DNA from: a virus
IMG/VR virus record: IMGVR_UViG_3300026078_000987
Coordinates: 1 to 29,343 of that record
Direction: 5' to 3' (one strand)
DNA: 29,343 bases
Of the stretch, positions 15,073 through 22,232 are shown piece by piece. The position numbers were made by a program, and so were the translations under genes. Position 1 is the stretch's first letter, and every line of letters starts with the position of its first letter. The notes below the pieces were generated by a model. It had not been told where the DNA came from, ran no database searches, and saw only the letters and a program-made list of their open reading frames with translations.

Positions 15073-15879
15073 TTAAAATGCGAACCCCGAGCCTTGAACG
15101 TTCGTAACGGACTGCGTGAACGAGGCGCTTGTAGACTTGACGAGGATATCGAACCAATAGGTGGTGCCGGGACTGAGGCCGGTAAGAACGCGATTGATCG
15201 AGAATATCTCGCTCAACGATGACGAACCGTTACCCGCGCATTCAAGAACCTGAGTACCGATAGTGCCCAGGCCGGTGGTTGCACCATTCGCGGGGGGCGT
15301 GCCGGTGCCGAAAATGAACTGAACAATGCATCCCGTTCCGCTTTGCGAGTTCATCACGCCTGAAAAGAATACGTGAGCACGCGTTCCATCGACGATCGCC
15401 AGCTTGCACGAGGCGCCAAAACCCATGGCTTGCCCGGTCGACGTGTTCGACGAGCCCGTTGGACTGCCCAGGAACACATCGAAAGTCGGGTTAGCATTGT
15501 ACGCCGCACCGAGATTCGAGCGCCCTTGCGATTGCTGCGTCGACGTGAAACTGTTGGCTTCCTCGATCGACAGCAGATCTTCCTTCAGGGCCACGATCGC
15601 TACCTGCGGCACCGTCGAGAAACTGATCTTGGATGTCGTGCCCGCCGAATTATAGAGCACGGTGATGCGCGCCAGCACGCCAGTCAACGTGTTGTAGGCG
15701 CCCTCGCCGAATTCCCACTGGCTGAGGTCGGCGCTTTCGGCGCGATATTTGTAGAGCCGGCCGTTGACGACATTGGCTGACGCCGGGCTCTGATAACCCG
15801 TCACCGCCGACGAAAAAGTCCAGTCGGTCGTGCCGCCGGCGGCCGGATTGAACCGGCATCCATCGAGAAAAGCTGCCAT
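15073..15879 (-). CDS. Putative tail fibre / receptor-binding protein
   Basis: A 268-residue Ser/Thr/Gly-rich beta protein. The N-terminal 110 residues ('MAAFLDGCRFNPAAGGTTDW', 'YKYRAESADLSQWEFGEGAY', 'GVLARITVLYNSAG') form a module common at the virion end of fibres. Then come 'GRSNLGA', a typical fibre junction, and a C-terminal jelly-roll-like part ending 'LSPGTTYWFDILVKSTSASF'. GAGGCG precedes the ATG. It sits between the 143-residue structural protein and the repeat protein in an unbroken run of virion genes. A receptor-binding role is inferred from composition and the junction motif. Confidence 0.7.
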   Translation of the reverse strand: MAAFLDGCRFNPAAGGTTDWTFSSAVTGYQSPASANVVNGRLYKYRAESADLSQWEFGEGAYNTLTGVLARITVLYNSAGTTSKISFSTVPQVAIVALKEDLLSIEEANSFTSTQQSQGRSNLGAAYNANPTFDVFLGSPTGSSNTSTGQAMGFGASCKLAIVDGTRAHVFFSGVMNSQSGTGCIVQFIFGTGTPPANGATTGLGTIGTQVLECAGNGSSSLSEIFSINRVLTGLSPGTTYWFDILVKSTSASFTQSVTNVQGSGFAF

Positions 15880-15891
15880 CCGCCAATCGCC

Positions 15892-16323
15892 TCAGGTAAT
15901 CGTCAGGATACCGTTGACCTGGTCGATATCGACCGTGAACGTGTTGCCGTTGGTCAGCGTGATCGCGACGCCGTAATCCCACCAGCCGATCAGCGGCTTG
16001 GTCGACGAGGTCGAGTTGTAGAGCACGGCATACTGGAACGGCCCGATCGAGCCGCCGCTTGCCGTCCACGCCGGATCGCTGCCGCCGATGAACCGGAAGG
16101 TTCCCGAGGTCTGCGAACCCGTGATGGTGCCGATGCTGTTGCCGCCAGCGGTATAGCCGTTCGCGGTCGAAAGATCGGCCGGCGTGTTGTAGACCGTGTT
16201 GGTGACCACCGGCGCGGTGTTGGTCAGGTAGATCTTGTAGACCTGCGATGTGCCGGTGAGCATGTCGTGCAGCGCATGCGCGACGTCCTGGACGAAGCAA
16301 TTGAACTTGTTGAACGATGCCAT
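15892..16323 (-). CDS. Phage structural protein, tail-tube or fibre-base type
   Basis: A 143-residue protein: an N-terminal helix 'FNCFVQDVAHALHDML', then beta strands ('QVYKIYLTNTAPVVTNTVYN', 'QYAVLYNSTSSTKPLIGWWD', 'GVAITLTNGNTFTVDIDQVN'). A helix-plus-beta layout with a 'xYKIYLTNTAP' strand is common in small virion proteins of rhizobial and sphingomonad prophages. AGGACA lies upstream of the ATG. It lies between the adaptor-like gene and the fibre-like gene, consistent with a role in the tail or its attachment. No family name assigned. Confidence 0.72.
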   Translation of the reverse strand: MASFNKFNCFVQDVAHALHDMLTGTSQVYKIYLTNTAPVVTNTVYNTPADLSTANGYTAGGNSIGTITGSQTSGTFRFIGGSDPAWTASGGSIGPFQYAVLYNSTSSTKPLIGWWDYGVAITLTNGNTFTVDIDQVNGILTIT

Positions 16324-16336
16324 TGCTGTGAATGTC

Positions 16337-16990
16337 CTAAAAAACCTGTCCGGAAACGCGGACCGTCATCGGCCCGGCGTTGAACGTGGAGGTGAGCCCC
16401 AGATTGTTCAGATCGGAAAGCGCGGTGCTGAAGCCGAGGCCCCAGGTCTGGATCCGGCTGTCTTCCTTGATGTAGGGCGCCGATTCCAGCAGCGCGCCGT
16501 ACAGATACAGATCCGGCGCCAGCGCCAGCAACCAGTTGGTCGAATTATCCGCCAGCGGTGGAACGTTCTGCCGGTACACCATCTCGATCGTATAATCGGC
16601 GTCCGGCGTCGGCGCGATCTCGATCTCGTCGCCGAAGATGGTGAAGTAGCGCGGATGGCCGGGCACGTTCGAAATACTCGTGCGATATTCGTCGAGCTGA
16701 ATCCCGGACATGAATTCGAGATGCGGCTTGCGTGTCACGCTCGACAGGCGAATCCGCCGCATCGAATGGAAATCCGCCGGCAGCGAAATGAATTCCGGCT
16801 CGCTCGACGTCGTATCGGTCAACGCGGTGGCGCGCTGCTCCATCTGCCGAACGAATAATTGTCGATTGAATTTCGCTTCCGCGAGCTGGACGAAGCTCGG
16901 AATGCGGGCAATCAGCGTGGTGTCCTGATCCCTGGCGAGATACTCGGTCACCGCCGTTTGCAACGATGCGTAATCTGCGATTTGTGTCAC
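16337..16990 (-). CDS. Head-tail adaptor protein
   Basis: A 217-residue protein beginning 'VTQIADYASLQTAVTEYLAR', then 'RIPSFVQLAEAKFNRQLFVR' and 'SLPADFHSMRRIRL', and later 'PTPDADYTIEMVYRQNVPPL' and 'LALAPDLYLYGALLESAPYI'. This order of motifs is that of phage adaptor proteins that connect the portal to the tail, as P22 gp4 does. The start chosen is GTG 16990, which overlaps the previous stop (GTGA). The longer reading to 17050 would intrude 60 bp into that gene. It follows the head-completion genes and precedes tail genes, as expected. Confidence 0.82.
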   Translation of the reverse strand: MTQIADYASLQTAVTEYLARDQDTTLIARIPSFVQLAEAKFNRQLFVRQMEQRATALTDTTSSEPEFISLPADFHSMRRIRLSSVTRKPHLEFMSGIQLDEYRTSISNVPGHPRYFTIFGDEIEIAPTPDADYTIEMVYRQNVPPLADNSTNWLLALAPDLYLYGALLESAPYIKEDSRIQTWGLGFSTALSDLNNLGLTSTFNAGPMTVRVSGQVF

Positions 16991-17319
16991 GAGAACTCCG
17001 CTGACCAGCCGGACAGCAATTTGGGCCGATCGGTTCGCAAATAGGCCCATTCGGGATCGGCAAGCTTTTTCTGTACGACATCATCGAATTCAGGCGTGAA
17101 CAGCCGCAGGGCGGTGTTGCCCCTGGCATGCTCCTCGTCGAGCCATTTGACGTAGACGACGTTGGGGATACGTGCGACGTGGCGCCCCCAATCGCCGTGC
17201 TGCTCGTCGCGCCGCGCCTGCCTATTCCATTCCAGGATCGGCTCGACGTCCTGGACGTGCTCGATCGCAAGGTCTCTGCCGTTGCTGTCGAGATGCGGCC
17301 GGATCAGGACGCCGCCCAT
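16987..17319 (-). CDS. Conserved phage head/tail-completion protein, unknown role
   Basis: A 110-residue protein: 'MGGVLIRPHLDSNGRDLAIE', 'LEWNRQARRDEQHGDWGRHV', 'IPNVVYVKWLDEEHARG' and 'RLFTPEFDDVVQKKLADPEW'. This pattern is shared by small proteins in the head-tail region of podovirus-like phages, but no activity is known to me. ATG 17319 forms a TGATG junction with the preceding gene and is preferred over an upstream in-frame GTG at 17340. It lies between a beta-rich small virion protein and the adaptor. Confidence 0.72.
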   Translation of the reverse strand: MGGVLIRPHLDSNGRDLAIEHVQDVEPILEWNRQARRDEQHGDWGRHVARIPNVVYVKWLDEEHARGNTALRLFTPEFDDVVQKKLADPEWAYLRTDRPKLLSGWSAEFS

Positions 17320-17630
17320 CACGACATTTCCGTGACCCACAGCGTACCGGCAGTCGCCGTCACCAGGCCGTTGGTCGCGGCCTTGATGGCCGAAATGCTC
17401 TGGCCCGGGCTGACGATGACGTGATCGACCGTGTTGGCCGGCAGGAAGATGTCGGCGGTCGTCGCCGTCTGAGCGCCATCGCCGATCCGATAACAGCAGG
17501 CGGCATCAGCCGCGAGACGGAGCTGAAAGGTTTCCGGGCCGAACACATTTGCAATCGCGACGCTGCCGTCGAAGGCGATCGTCTGGGTTACCCCGGTGCG
17601 CGAAGAAGGTTGCTTGGGGAAGAACGACAT
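17319..17630 (-). CDS. Small beta-rich virion protein
   Basis: A 103-residue protein starting 'MSFFPKQPSSRTGVTQTIAF' and continuing with strands ('NVFGPETFQLRLAADAACCY', 'TADIFLPANTVDHVIVSPGQ', 'LVTATAGTLWVTEMS'). The last segments look like the small capping or decoration proteins that follow the major capsid gene. It overlaps both neighbours by TGATG junctions (17630-17632 and 17319-17321). Function unknown. Confidence 0.72.
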   Translation of the reverse strand: MSFFPKQPSSRTGVTQTIAFDGSVAIANVFGPETFQLRLAADAACCYRIGDGAQTATTADIFLPANTVDHVIVSPGQSISAIKAATNGLVTATAGTLWVTEMS

Positions 17631-17992
17631 CAGGCGGCCCTCACGGCGACGGAAAAGTGCATCGGGATCGACGTGCCCGACGCCCCGGACGGCGTCAGCA
17701 CGATCACGTCGTCCTCATTGAGATAGGTCGGCGACGGCGGCACCACCGAAAACAACTGGCCCGCGGCGGATCCGGATTGCGGGACGGCGAAGGTCGCAAG
17801 CGTGGCGAAATTGGCCGACACCGTGACGGTGCCGTCAGCGGTGGTGATGGCGCCGCCAAGGATACCGGTCACTTTCAGGAGCCGGCAGCGGAAGGGAGCG
17901 CGAATATAGGCGGCGACGGGCGCCGCGCCGCAGGAGGGCGTATAGCCCGTAACGTCGATGGTCGAGAGGGTGTGATTGCCGGGCAGTGACAT
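17630..17992 (-). CDS. Small beta-rich virion protein, possible decoration protein
   Basis: A 120-residue protein starting 'MSLPGNHTLSTIDVTGYTPS', with strands 'YIRAPFRCRLLKVTGILGGA', 'DGTVTVSANFATLATFAV' and an end 'SGTSIPMHFSVAVRAA'. It comes first after the major capsid gene (86 bp gap), has a GGAG ribosome site, and is beta-rich without membrane segments, as capsid decoration or stabilising proteins are. The assignment is by position and fold type. Confidence 0.72.
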   Translation of the reverse strand: MSLPGNHTLSTIDVTGYTPSCGAAPVAAYIRAPFRCRLLKVTGILGGAITTADGTVTVSANFATLATFAVPQSGSAAGQLFSVVPPSPTYLNEDDVIVLTPSGASGTSIPMHFSVAVRAA

Positions 17993-18078
17993 CTTTGGTC
18001 TCCACAGGAAGTTCAGGCTGAATTCGCATCATTCCGGAGCGGCGCGCAGCACCAGCCCCGGAATGACGATGGCGAAGG

Positions 18079-19041
18079 TCAGGCTGCGGTGTTGTCGAAC
18101 ACGCCGCCGCTCGCTTTTTCGTTACGGGCAACCAGGGCATATTCCGCCAGGATCTGGCAGCGGTCCGAATCGCCGGTTTTCGCCAGCGGGATCGAGATCA
18201 TGTTGCGGCCGTTGAGGTACGCGACCGCCCACTTGTCCATTTCCAGCACCAGCACGTCGCGGGCGCGCTGGAAGCGGTTGGCGATCACCTTGAGCTTGCC
18301 GAAGTCAGATTCGTAGGCGTCGACCGAAGCCACGATCTTCTTCGACTTGGCCTCCTCGATCGCAGTGGCGCGGCCGGTGAACGTCGAGAACACCTGCTTG
18401 TTGAAGGCGCCGGTCATGATGGTGCCGGGCTTGCCGCCATTGGTCCAGATCGAGGACAGCACGCTTTTCAGGCGCGCTTCCGTGAAGGCGATCTGGGTGC
18501 CGTCGGTGCGGGTGCCGGTGCCATCGATCGGCGTCGGATCTGCCGGCGAACCGGCGGTGCCCTTCGAGGTGTTGGACGCGATCCACGACAGGATCGAGGC
18601 CGTGGTGCGCGCTGTCGTGGTGTTGCCGGTGACCTTGGCCTGGTTGGTGCCGACCAGGATGGTTTCGATGTCGCGCTTGAGTTCGAGGCCCTTGAGCATC
18701 TCCTGGTAGGCAAGCTCGTTGTCGCGGCCGGCATGGTCGACCGCCTGCTGCGTGCCCGACACCCGCGCCACCTTGTAGGAGATCTGGCAGATGTTGCCGA
18801 GCCGGACGGTCGGCGTCGTCGTGGTGGTGGTGGGGTCGTCGCCTTCGAGCTGGGCGTTGGCGCTGGAGGCCGCCGCCAGCGCCTGGGTCTGCCATTCGTG
18901 GTTGACGGCGGTCGCCTTTTCCTTGTCGACGCCGCTCATGAAGGGCGTGTCGGTCGGATCGATGCGATAGATCATGTCGCTGAGGTCTTCGCGGTTGCCA
19001 ACCGCCTGGTAGGTGGCAAAGGTGGAGGTCGGTAGAGTCAT
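18079..19041 (-). CDS. Major capsid protein, SU10/DUF5309-like
   Basis: A 320-residue protein. 'TYQAVGNREDLSDMIYRIDP' and 'DTPFMSGVDKEKATAVNHEW' at the start, 'VRLGNICQISYKVARVSGTQ' and 'RDNELAYQEMLKGLELKRDI' in the middle, and 'IMTGAFNKQVFSTFTGR' then 'DFGKLKVIANRFQRARDVLV' and 'MDKWAVAYLNGRNM' in the second half match the SU10-type (DUF5309) HK97-fold capsid proteins. The Asp-x-x-Tyr-x-Ile-x-Pro-x-Asp-Thr-Pro-Phe opening is especially diagnostic. AGGGAT precedes the ATG. No delta domain or fused protease is visible, so assembly should need a separate scaffold (candidate: 5291-6499). Confidence 0.92.
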   Translation of the reverse strand: MTLPTSTFATYQAVGNREDLSDMIYRIDPTDTPFMSGVDKEKATAVNHEWQTQALAAASSANAQLEGDDPTTTTTTPTVRLGNICQISYKVARVSGTQQAVDHAGRDNELAYQEMLKGLELKRDIETILVGTNQAKVTGNTTTARTTASILSWIASNTSKGTAGSPADPTPIDGTGTRTDGTQIAFTEARLKSVLSSIWTNGGKPGTIMTGAFNKQVFSTFTGRATAIEEAKSKKIVASVDAYESDFGKLKVIANRFQRARDVLVLEMDKWAVAYLNGRNMISIPLAKTGDSDRCQILAEYALVARNEKASGGVFDNTAA

Positions 19042-19545
19042 GTCGAGTATATCCCTGCAGAGTGATGCCCGCCGCGCGCCGAATGCCGGGTTGATCGGCC
19101 GGCGACGATCCGCACGCGATGCGCATGCGTCCGCGGCGGGCTTGAGGTTTTGGAGTGTGAAGATTTCGGGTGCGCGATGGCGCGGAAGCCTGGCTTCCGG
19201 TTCGCCCTGCCCTCGTCTATTCGCCGGGCGCCTGCGCCGCGCGCAGGGTCAGCGTCGTGCTAATTTAATTGATGATGTCGCCCGGAAGGGAGCTGCGTCG
19301 CGATCGATCGTCTCGCGGCTACTCTCGAACCGAACCGGCATTTCTCGCGATGTTGAATAGATGCCGGTGATTTGCCCGACAAGTCAATCCACGAAAGAAG
19401 CCAGTCCTGCTTCTTCGAAGAAGCAAACGATCAAGCGCCGTTCGACTGGTTCAGATAACGCAAAATCTAAAAGCGGAGGCGGCCAAAAGCCTGGCCCGTA
19501 ATGGATCTATGGCGACGTTCAATCCTGCAAGCAGCGACGCTGCCT
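19042..19545 (+). other. Gene-poor 500-bp gap upstream of the capsid gene, with one repeat copy
   Basis: No convincing gene on the minus strand, although scaffold genes usually occupy this position in P22-like prophages. At 19361-19392 lies a copy of the repeat found three times in the right flank (core 'gccggtgatttgcccg' followed by a c-x-agtcaa tail). On the plus strand this copy starts a possible 46-residue peptide (19361-19501, 'MPVICPTSQSTKEASPASS' and then Lys-rich) without a clear ribosome site. I regard the peptide as doubtful. The segment is probably a relic of an insertion or deletion between the 99-residue gene and the capsid gene, and may contain the capsid operon promoter. Confidence 0.5.
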
Positions 19546-19845
19546 TCACACGATCCCGAACCGCTTTCGCCGTTCCGCCGTCAGCGCCAGTTCCTTCAAT
19601 TCCGCCTGGGCCAGTTTGCCGTTGGTAACTATGGCGGTGAGATGATCGCGCACCTTGCCGACGATGTTGATGGCAAGGAACAGTTTTTCGCGGCTATTGA
19701 CGTCCTCGATCGTGCTGGCTCGCCATGCTGCGGTGTAGCTGGCCTCGAGTTCTGCGAAGGCTTCGGCAAGCAGGTCGTGTTCAAGGAGCTCTTGCGCATG
19801 GACAGCCTTGCCGGCCGCTTCCCGCAGTTTTTCTTCATCGCTCAT
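19546..19845 (-). CDS. Small acidic helical phage head protein
   Basis: A 99-residue helical protein: 'MSDEEKLREAAGKAVHAQEL', then 'LLAEAFAELEASYTAAWRAS', 'SREKLFLAINIVGKVRDHLT' and 'GKLAQAELKELALTAERR'. Proteins with this pattern (A-x-x-A-x-x-L-L, then W, then REKL) are common between portal and capsid genes in podovirus-like phages; their role is not firmly known. ATG 19845 is chosen over upstream 19965 because the extension is low-quality sequence. In this prophage the gene lies 2.4 kb from the portal because effector cassettes have been inserted between. Confidence 0.75.
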   Translation of the reverse strand: MSDEEKLREAAGKAVHAQELLEHDLLAEAFAELEASYTAAWRASTIEDVNSREKLFLAINIVGKVRDHLTAIVTNGKLAQAELKELALTAERRKRFGIV

Positions 19846-20080
19846 CGCTGGAATTTCCGTTTGTCGCGTCGACTTCGGCTGGATGGCCCGTGACGTCGAA
19901 TTGAATGATTTGTTCAGAAGCTGATTGGCGTCGATGGATGCGTCGCCGCATCGGCAGCCAGACAACCGATCCTTTGTGTGGGCGTGAAGGCCGCCGGCTT
20001 CAATTCGCGGAACGGCTTGAACGTCACGCTCGATGAAATGGGTTCTGACGTCAGATGATAAATCTGGAATGGGCGAGTAT

Positions 20081-20200
20081 TCACGCTGTCGCCTTCGACC
20101 ATATCTCGTCGAACTCCGCTTTTGAAACGGTCATTCCAGGGCCAGCATCCCCCATTCTTCCGTCGGAAAAGACTTCAACCTTGCGAACCTCCCAGCGTTC
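20081..20200 (-). pseudogene. C-terminal fragment of a DUF6881-type immunity gene
   Basis: The minus strand reads 'RERWEVRKVEVFSDGRMGDA', followed by 'GPGMTVSKAEFDEIWSKATA' and a stop at 20081-20083. This matches the end of DUF6881 proteins, in which 'RWEVRKVEIFxDGRxGxA' is followed by a short loop and 'xxEFExxWxxA'. The normal N-terminal 40 or so residues ('YIKVxWxH' and 'PxxLYSE') are missing; upstream is the stop of the zinc-finger gene. It is therefore a truncated gene without its own start. DUF6881 genes usually accompany toxin genes as presumed immunity genes, so this is a relic of an earlier cassette. Confidence 0.6.
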
Positions 20201-20213
20201 GCGAGCCGCGACG

Positions 20214-20552
20214 CTATTTCTTGTTGAATACATCACCAAGCGTTTCGACGCATGCGTTGCAAATATGCGCGTTTGAGCCGGCTGCTAATTTTACGTCGGG
20301 CTCCCGCTGGCCGCAGAACGAACAGCTCAGTTCATCGCCCGGCTCTTCTGCCGATCGCCGTGACAGTTCGATCGCGACGTGAACCAGATTCAGCGCGCCT
20401 GCGGAGAGCTTTTCGCCGTCCTTAATGTTCTGGGCGCGCAACAGAACATATCCGGACATTCCCACAAGAACGGCTTGGTGAAAATCGCCATCATCTATCC
20501 GTGATTGCCAGATATCCGATACGATTTCGAACAGCTTCTCCGCTTCCTGCAT
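20214..20552 (-). CDS. ClpX-type C4 zinc-finger protein
   Basis: A 112-residue protein. The N-terminal 70 residues are helical ('KLFEIVSDIWQSRIDDGDFH', 'ALNLVHVAIELSRRSAEEPG'). The end is a ClpX-like C4 zinc finger: 'ELSCSFCGQREPDVKLAAGS' then 'AHICNACVETLGDVFNKK', with Cys-x2-Cys and Cys-x2-Cys pairs. In ClpX this finger dimerises and binds adaptors and substrates; here it stands alone without the AAA+ part. GGAG precedes the ATG. It follows the second VPVDH leader protein by 35 bp, the position of an immunity gene, and might act by binding the toxin or the Clp machinery (inference). Confidence 0.75.
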   Translation of the reverse strand: MQEAEKLFEIVSDIWQSRIDDGDFHQAVLVGMSGYVLLRAQNIKDGEKLSAGALNLVHVAIELSRRSAEEPGDELSCSFCGQREPDVKLAAGSNAHICNACVETLGDVFNKK

Positions 20553-20587
20553 GGTGTCTCCTTCCGCTGTCGTTTACGGTTCATGAT

Positions 20588-20893
20588 CTAATCCGGCACT
20601 CCAACAAGTCCAGGCCCAAAGACTGTCGGCACGCGGTTTCCGATGCAATTCCAAAGGGCCCTCCTGCATATATCCGCGTCTCGGCCACTCAAAAGGCAAG
20701 CCCGATGGGCGGCGCGGCAGCTTTGAGCGGTGGCAATCTGTTGATTTCCTGCGGAATTAGGCGAGGTTGAACCGTAAGGCACCGGTTGACCTCCTGCCCC
20801 GTCGGGGTCGAACGGATCATGCTCGACAGGCACGAGCGACACGCCGCCGAAGTCGGGTTGATGGTCGACCGGAACGAGCGAATAATCAGCCAT
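20588..20893 (-). CDS. Second VPVDH-leader protein, short Cys-containing effector-like
   Basis: A 101-residue protein starting 'MADYSLVPVDHQPDFGGVSL' and continuing 'VPVEHDPFDPDG', almost the same as the start of 21444-22216. After a short Pro/Asn/Ser linker it ends in 'AQSCRAAHRACLLSGRDADI' and 'CRRALWNCIGNRVPTVFGPG', four Cys in about 25 residues, reminiscent of the Cys-rich end at 7244-7684. The gene overlaps a degenerate portal tail directly upstream, as its sister does with the real portal. The 'SLVPVDHDPF' motif is one I have seen in rhizobial phage-linked effector proteins; its job (perhaps virion or secretion targeting) is unknown. Followed by a ClpX-type zinc-finger gene. Confidence 0.65.
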   Translation of the reverse strand: MADYSLVPVDHQPDFGGVSLVPVEHDPFDPDGAGGQPVPYGSTSPNSAGNQQIATAQSCRAAHRACLLSGRDADICRRALWNCIGNRVPTVFGPGLVGVPD

Positions 20894-20909
20894 GGGGAAC
20901 GACCATCAG
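20811..20909 (-). repeat. Diverged direct repeat, copy 1 (portal end + VPVDH leader)
   Basis: This 99-bp segment aligns without gaps to 22134-22232; I count 8 mismatches (about 92% identity). It covers the last codons of a portal-like gene ('LMVVPH' reading) and the first 27 or so codons of the leader protein. Same orientation, so it is a tandem duplication about 1.3 kb apart that could also serve as homology for deletion of everything between. Confidence 0.85.
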
Positions 20910-21240
20910 AAGTCTTGAATCGGGAGCAAACTGCAGGCCGCTCCCGGCTCTTTGTGTTGCTGAGATTGAAGGATCATGGCCGCGTCGCCGGCGCGCCGAC
21001 GAGACCGCGGGCCGTCAGCGTTTGGGTTCAGTACGCGGCCGCGTCACCTGACTTGATGCGCGCGTCGAGAATCTGCAACCTGGCATCGAGGTCGGCCTTC
21101 AGTTTGCCGGTTCAGCTTCGGTCTGCGCTTTCACCTGCAAATGGATCACCGCGTTCTGCGCCTGCTGCCGCTCGATCTGCATCTTGTGCGTGGCGATGGT
21201 CTGGCCGACTTCTTCCAAAAGGGCCGACTTTTGCTGGTTT
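20898..21240 (-). pseudogene. Degenerate second copy of the portal gene 3' end
   Basis: The minus strand here reads 'EVGQTIATHKMQIERQQAQN', then 'AVIHLQVKAQTEAEPAN' and a stop. In a shifted frame it continues 'LKADLDARLQILDARI'. The true portal C-terminus has 'QTEQALAVHKAQVEQQQAQD', 'AAVHLHVKTQAEIELAKIKA' and 'DLDAKLRILDAHIDLA', so the match is clear and a frameshift separates the two halves. It ends with the same bases that end the real portal gene, directly before the second VPVDH leader. It cannot encode a portal. I interpret it as the portal end carried along with, or left behind by, an incoming effector cassette. Confidence 0.8.
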
Positions 21241-21251
21241 GGACATCCAAG

Positions 21252-21440
21252 TTAGGCCCGATCCAGATCGGTGTCGTAAGCTGTGTAAACTCCCAGCGAC
21301 TTCGCTCCATCCATGAACTCAACCTCGTATGCGGGTGGGTCGGCATCGTGCACGATCAGAATCGTTCCCCTCGCGCCTGCCGGGAGCGGAATATCTGACG
21401 TTGTTCGTCTCAGCCTAATAACTTCATACTCCTTGAACAT
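21252..21440 (-). CDS. DUF4926-domain protein, probable immunity protein
   Basis: A 62-residue protein that fits DUF4926 closely: 'MFKEYEVIRLRRTTSDIPLP' (family start 'xYDVVxLxxDlP'), 'AGARGTILIVHDADPPAYEV' (family 'aGxxGtIvxvxxxxxaYEVEF') and a short acidic end. It is a small beta-barrel-like cytoplasmic protein. DUF4926 genes are commonly found just downstream of DUF6883 genes, as here, where it starts 3 bp after the end of the DUF6883 remnant. An immunity role is therefore likely but not proved. It is intact although its partner is broken, as often happens when the toxin is lost first. Confidence 0.82.
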   Translation of the reverse strand: MFKEYEVIRLRRTTSDIPLPAGARGTILIVHDADPPAYEVEFMDGAKSLGVYTAYDTDLDRA

Positions 21441-21443
21441 TGT

Positions 21444-22216
21444 CTAACTCCTGGGAAGTACCGTGATCAGCCGTGGCGCGCCATCCGATCCAATCATCCA
21501 GATGGTGCGACTGGTATCGCGCGGCCATTGGCTCCGGTTAAGTTGACGATCTGGTCAAATTTCGTTCCATGTGGCGTCACTTCTGTCTAAACCGCTCGAG
21601 ATTCATCGAAGACCAGTTGTTTTGCAAGGTCTTCTACATTTTCCCGGGTGAAACCAAGCGCCTGTTCGAACCACTTTGCCTTCGGACCGCCGCTGACATG
21701 GTCCGGATCAAGCAAATAGCGATTGAGCTTGTCAGCCACGCTGCTTGCCGAATCCAGCGGCGGCAGCTTGCCGCCTGGCGCGCCTACGGCCTCGCGTTCT
21801 GCCGTCGGCAAGCCGGCTCCGGCCATCATCATGGCGCTGTCAACCGCGGGTCCGATCGACTGGGCTACATAGCCATCCTCTCGGAGACGCCGCACATCCT
21901 GTGCAGACGCGTCGATGGCGCGTTGTGGGAGGGTCACAAACTGACGCATCAGGCCATAGGTAATCTTGCCGGCAAGATCGGCTGCCTTGTTGCCGATCTC
22001 GGTCCCCGGCGAAAACTGCCCGCGATCTCCGACAGGCGGCGCGCCAACATCCGGCTGGCCTGCCGGCACGGTGAGCGGTTGAGGTTGAGTTGCCGCCGGA
22101 TCTTGCTTCTGCTCGTCCACATCATCCGGGCTAAACGGATCATGCTCGACGGGCACCAGCGACACGCCGTCAAAGTCGGGCTGATGGTCGACCGGGACCA
22201 GCGAATAATCATCCAT
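21444..22216 (-). pseudogene. VPVDH-leader protein with DUF6883 C-terminus, disrupted toxin-like gene
   Basis: The gene starts at an ATG overlapping the portal stop (ATGGATGA). The open part (209 residues, to 21587) has the leader 'MDDYSLVPVDHQPDFDGVSL' and 'VPVEHDPFSPDD', a Gln/Pro linker, a helical region ('LAGKITYGLMRQFVTLPQRA'), then the DUF6883 domain: 'VADKLNRYLLDPDHVSGGPK' and 'AKWFEQALGFTRENVEDLAK'. An in-frame TAG at 21587-21589 interrupts it. Reading past it gives 'TEVTPHGTKFDQIVNLTGAN' and 'GRAIPV', and after a one-base shift near 21505-21512 'TIWMIGSDGAPRLITVLPRS' and stop. These are the normal ending of DUF6883, so two lesions break an otherwise complete domain. DUF6883 has no proven activity known to me; it behaves like a toxin module by its architecture and DUF4926 partner. 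Confidence 0.8.
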
Positions 22217-22232
22217 GGGGAACGACCATCAG
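22134..22232 (-). repeat. Diverged direct repeat, copy 2 (portal end + VPVDH leader)
   Basis: Partner of 20811-20909, with 8 mismatches over 99 aligned bases by eye. It spans the genuine end of the portal gene and the start of the DUF6883-type gene. Confidence 0.85.
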
